From assembly GCA_903954065.1 (NCBI GenBank), contig CAJBME010000150.1:1-37177 (forward strand): DNA of 37,177 bases, in the 5' to 3' direction. The position numbers and the translations under genes were made by a program. This DNA is from an uncultured bacterium (lineage in GTDB: Bacteria > Verrucomicrobiota > Verrucomicrobiia > Verrucomicrobiales > V1-33). How positions within the stretch are numbered: position 1 is the first letter of the stretch; each line of letters opens with the position of its first letter. The notes beneath the pieces were generated by a model. That model saw only the letters and a program-made list of their open reading frames with translations, was not told where the DNA came from and ran no database searches. Positions 35,801-37,177 of the stretch are shown piece after piece.

Positions 35801-36807
35801 CGGTTCGGTCGGCCCTGACGCCGGCGGCGCCCCCCCCGGCGCCTGTGCCCAGTGTGATCGCGGTCCAAAGCCGCCGCATCATGATCAGCCTAGCCCTCGA
35901 GGGTGCGGTCGATGAGATTCTGATCGAGCGGCAGACTGGGCGAGACTCGGCACCGTGGGTGGCGCTCGTGCGCTTGCCGGGATCGGCCCGGGGATTTACG
36001 GATACCGATGTCCTGCCGGAAAACCTGTACAACTACCGATTCCAGTCGAGCCGGGGCGGACTGCTTTCATCGTGGACTTCACTGAGGAATGTGTTGACTC
36101 CGGCCGTGGTGCTCCCTCCGGACGCTCCGCCGTTTATCCTGGCTAGTTCGACCGCTTCCACACGCGTCGCGGTGTACTGGGCGCTGACCACCCGAGCGGA
36201 CGGCTACTCTGTCGAGCGCCTCGGCGAGCCTGGTCAGTGGCTGGAGGTAGGCCAGACCGGCCCCACGGTGACCACCTTCACCGATACCGGACTGCATCCT
36301 GATACTCCCTATATTTATCGGGTTCGCGCGTTCAACGCCGGAGGTGTCTCCGCGCCGAGCCTGACGGCCCTCACCACGACCCCGAGTCAGTGGGTCGAAT
36401 GGCGGCTTCTGCAATTCGGCAGCCCGTCCGCGACCGGACCGGCCGCTAGTTTGGCTGTCAAGGACGATGGCACGACTAATCTGGTCCGCTTTGCCTTTAA
36501 TCTGCCGGCCTCGGGCCCAGCTCCGACCCTCGCGTCGAACACCGATGAAGGACTGCCTCGAATCTGGCTGCACCAGCCCAGCGGCCGTTTACGGGTCGAA
36601 TATGTCCGCCGCCGCCCCGAACTCGACCCGGGAGTCTCCTATGTCGTTGAATTTGGAAACGGCGCCGAGGTCTTCCGCGAGTCGGGCACCCAAATCAGCG
36701 TCGAACGCGTCAACGATTCTTTCGAACGCGTGGTGTGGGAAGATGGACAGGGCATCGACACCCACCCCACACGGCTGGCCCGCCTCCGGGTTGTCGAACA
36801 GCCGTGA
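32815..36807 (+). CDS. Giant secreted beta-propeller / FN3 protein
   Basis: The product is 1330 aa from the ATG at 32815; a TTG at 32800 adds five residues. A signal peptide with Cys residues (MCFLPFCCRALTGLLFVGAL) is followed by propeller-like repeats at about 140-440, such as LALSADGNELLVLNAADKSV. An FN3-like domain lies near 445-530, then a BACON-like segment near 540-625 (WSAAATQPWVRVDPATGLAPG). A second propeller-like region covers about 630-920. Three FN3-type domains follow at about 930-1200 (TPYIYRVRAFNAGG). The C-terminal 130 residues (TNLVRFAFNLP, LRVEYVRRRPELDPGVSY) match a module that closes many secreted proteins of Verrucomicrobiota. No catalytic motif is visible, so an adhesive or carbohydrate-binding role is the simplest reading. 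Confidence 0.8.
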   Translation: MCFLPFCCRALTGLLFVGALLSLVDLVEAAPFTPVQNRVEVIVASGFDPVPIDVGLVPDAEGFDFTAMKAVSDRAWVVPTVQGGQGAGHLQLVFVGAADLVTSNTATVTLTHGSEVRSVFVQALVSPLSLATLLDDPGRSRMYGLHRPGPGLKRGSVVALDPLSGQPLGSQSLGRRPTDLALSADGNELLVLNAADKSVTVMEAATLRVKEMIALPAYDDWDPAVTAGDLVAGAGSLLYYTDGAWAPVLRVFDRATGTVVQTVTMPPADFNFGFGDFAFSPDRTRLYAWGQLGWTAGSDSSYTATLAVDAAGRISSLQTAPCCLPESPRRDPLNTPVLISQDGASIFIKRLRMTRESLHPAQQSFPSEIYAITPGGEVVATAGALYEGATGLKLADVPGSGGVQAITSDYARLVYFDDARRQIRTLDLPATIGMAAMGRTLSPAEGAIVLSPTSLQWSPLAGVSSYRVYLGTSRENVSTAGPGSPEMQGEVAGSTYLLREALATGATYFWRVDPVVAGQVSPGTVHHFSIAALSADRVRIDAATVRGHADHQVTVSLGAAEPLAWSAAATQPWVRVDPATGLAPGLMVVHLDASALPAGVHTASVTLTGEKGVLLTLPVEFRVDPLKITLLRSDRTGSTVYAVSEEKPDSQRRAYLLEIDARTETIKRVVPAGWSVTDLAIHEAEHRVYITNWLSGVLTAYDKTSLQAVRQYAFNPPGTLDRDVFQISAGGPGRIVVEEMDQWVDVDLIDTATGARLASAPWPTREGGGAFEATGRYYYHGDNNISNASLRKYDLLGDEFTALAAVRPDEIALYYGSRTLVLSESGNGIFWAGSYFDSSLTEQWMIGKEVFSTTADARYAFAQKEIFDTMLRRQVMHMPAETRISAYNTAAGKLVAAWADEIGFYEITSPLTLPVPVLTSADAVSASSVRLAWVDRSLEMGFEVQSRVEGVEPWLNQAASLGANTRAITVAGLAASTRHEFRVRAVADGVASDWSAVRSALTPAAPPPAPVPSVIAVQSRRIMISLALEGAVDEILIERQTGRDSAPWVALVRLPGSARGFTDTDVLPENLYNYRFQSSRGGLLSSWTSLRNVLTPAVVLPPDAPPFILASSTASTRVAVYWALTTRADGYSVERLGEPGQWLEVGQTGPTVTTFTDTGLHPDTPYIYRVRAFNAGGVSAPSLTALTTTPSQWVEWRLLQFGSPSATGPAASLAVKDDGTTNLVRFAFNLPASGPAPTLASNTDEGLPRIWLHQPSGRLRVEYVRRRPELDPGVSYVVEFGNGAEVFRESGTQISVERVNDSFERVVWEDGQGIDTHPTRLARLRVVEQP

Positions 36808-37177
36808 TCACGGCCTCTCGTTCGCCCCTCCTCCGGCACTTGTGGTCTCGGGAAGGTGTGGGCCGTCAGACGGCAGCGGGTTTATTGATTGGGAAACGGT
36901 GGCTTGTCATAGCCAGCTTTTGATTGAGCGGGGCGGTAGATGTCGACGCGGTGCTGTTGAGGGTGGTGCGCGGCTGCGCCAAGCCCTTTTGGAACGAATA
37001 GAAGAGACGGTTAATCTTAACATTCATGATTGTCATACTCACTATCTTATATGGGCGGGGATTGGGGTGCGGAGTGACTTCTTCTGTGGCAGAAAGGTGG
37101 CAAATAATGTCAAAAAGTGAAAGAAAGTGATTGCGTGAGTGGGGTGTGTGGATAGGGTTCTCATCCCGGGCGAAACA
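36808..37177. other. Window edge, no gene supported
   Basis: This 370-bp stretch follows the FN3 gene. A short hairpin GCCGT/ACGGC (36862-36866, 36870-36874) without a T-run may be a weak transcript end. The final 170 bp turn AT-richer and could hold the promoter of a gene beyond the window, but no clear -35/-10 pair is visible. The open frames here lack protein-like pattern. Confidence 0.5.

Noticed and set aside
37030..37053. TTGTCA followed by an AT-rich stretch as a promoter for a gene beyond the window
   Set aside because: No -10 box occurs at a suitable distance, and the downstream gene cannot be seen.

Overview
The window looks like a piece of a GC-rich chromosome from the Verrucomicrobiota, probably Opitutae-like. 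This placement is inferred from gene content. It carries a PEP-CTERM protein, a DUF1080 secreted protein, two secreted cytochrome c/beta-propeller proteins, a very large CotH/lamin-tail protein, and long secreted proteins ending in C-terminal modules common in this phylum. No rRNA, tRNA, CRISPR array, integrase or intact transposase was found. Most start codons lack a clear Shine-Dalgarno sequence.

Layout. Bases 219-4372 hold housekeeping genes: queG and aroK (minus), a Sua5-type threonylcarbamoyl-AMP synthase (plus) and gap (minus). A bidirectional intrinsic terminator sits between the last two. Bases 4526-8769 hold a secreted sugar-dehydrogenase-like protein with a cytochrome c tail, a secreted SHD1/C39-type cysteine peptidase, and a small membrane protein. 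Bases 8842-15138 form a tight plus-strand run: a ligase-associated DEXH helicase, a secreted GH99-like protein, a DUF2238-like membrane protein and the PdeM endonuclease. The two DNA-repair genes of this known set are therefore split by two envelope genes, and the partner ligase and exonuclease are absent. Bases 15104-17297 (minus) hold ispA, an unrecognised 167-aa protein and a DUF1080 protein. Bases 17503-19542 hold an HU-family protein followed after 15 bp by xseA, which has a long low-complexity N-terminal extension.

Bases 19593-27828 (minus) hold two giant secreted proteins: a 1177-aa LamG/cytochrome c/propeller protein and a 1480-aa CotH-kinase-like protein with four lamin-tail-like domains. 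The CotH gene is bracketed by copies of a GGGTCAGACACTTT repeat. Bases 28265-37177 hold comM, a small secreted basic protein, a PEP-CTERM protein with its own terminator, a DedA-family membrane protein and a 1331-aa secreted propeller/FN3 protein.

Functional reading. Two themes alternate: core metabolism and genome maintenance (QueG, AroK, Sua5, GAPDH, IspA, HU, XseA, ComM, Lhr-like helicase, PdeM), and a large secretome suited to binding or oxidising carbohydrates outside the cytoplasm. A window-wide signal not tied to one feature is a base-composition polarity. Many genes are G-rich on the coding strand at the 5' end and C-rich at the 3' end, on both strands. This may relate to C-over-G regions used by Rho.
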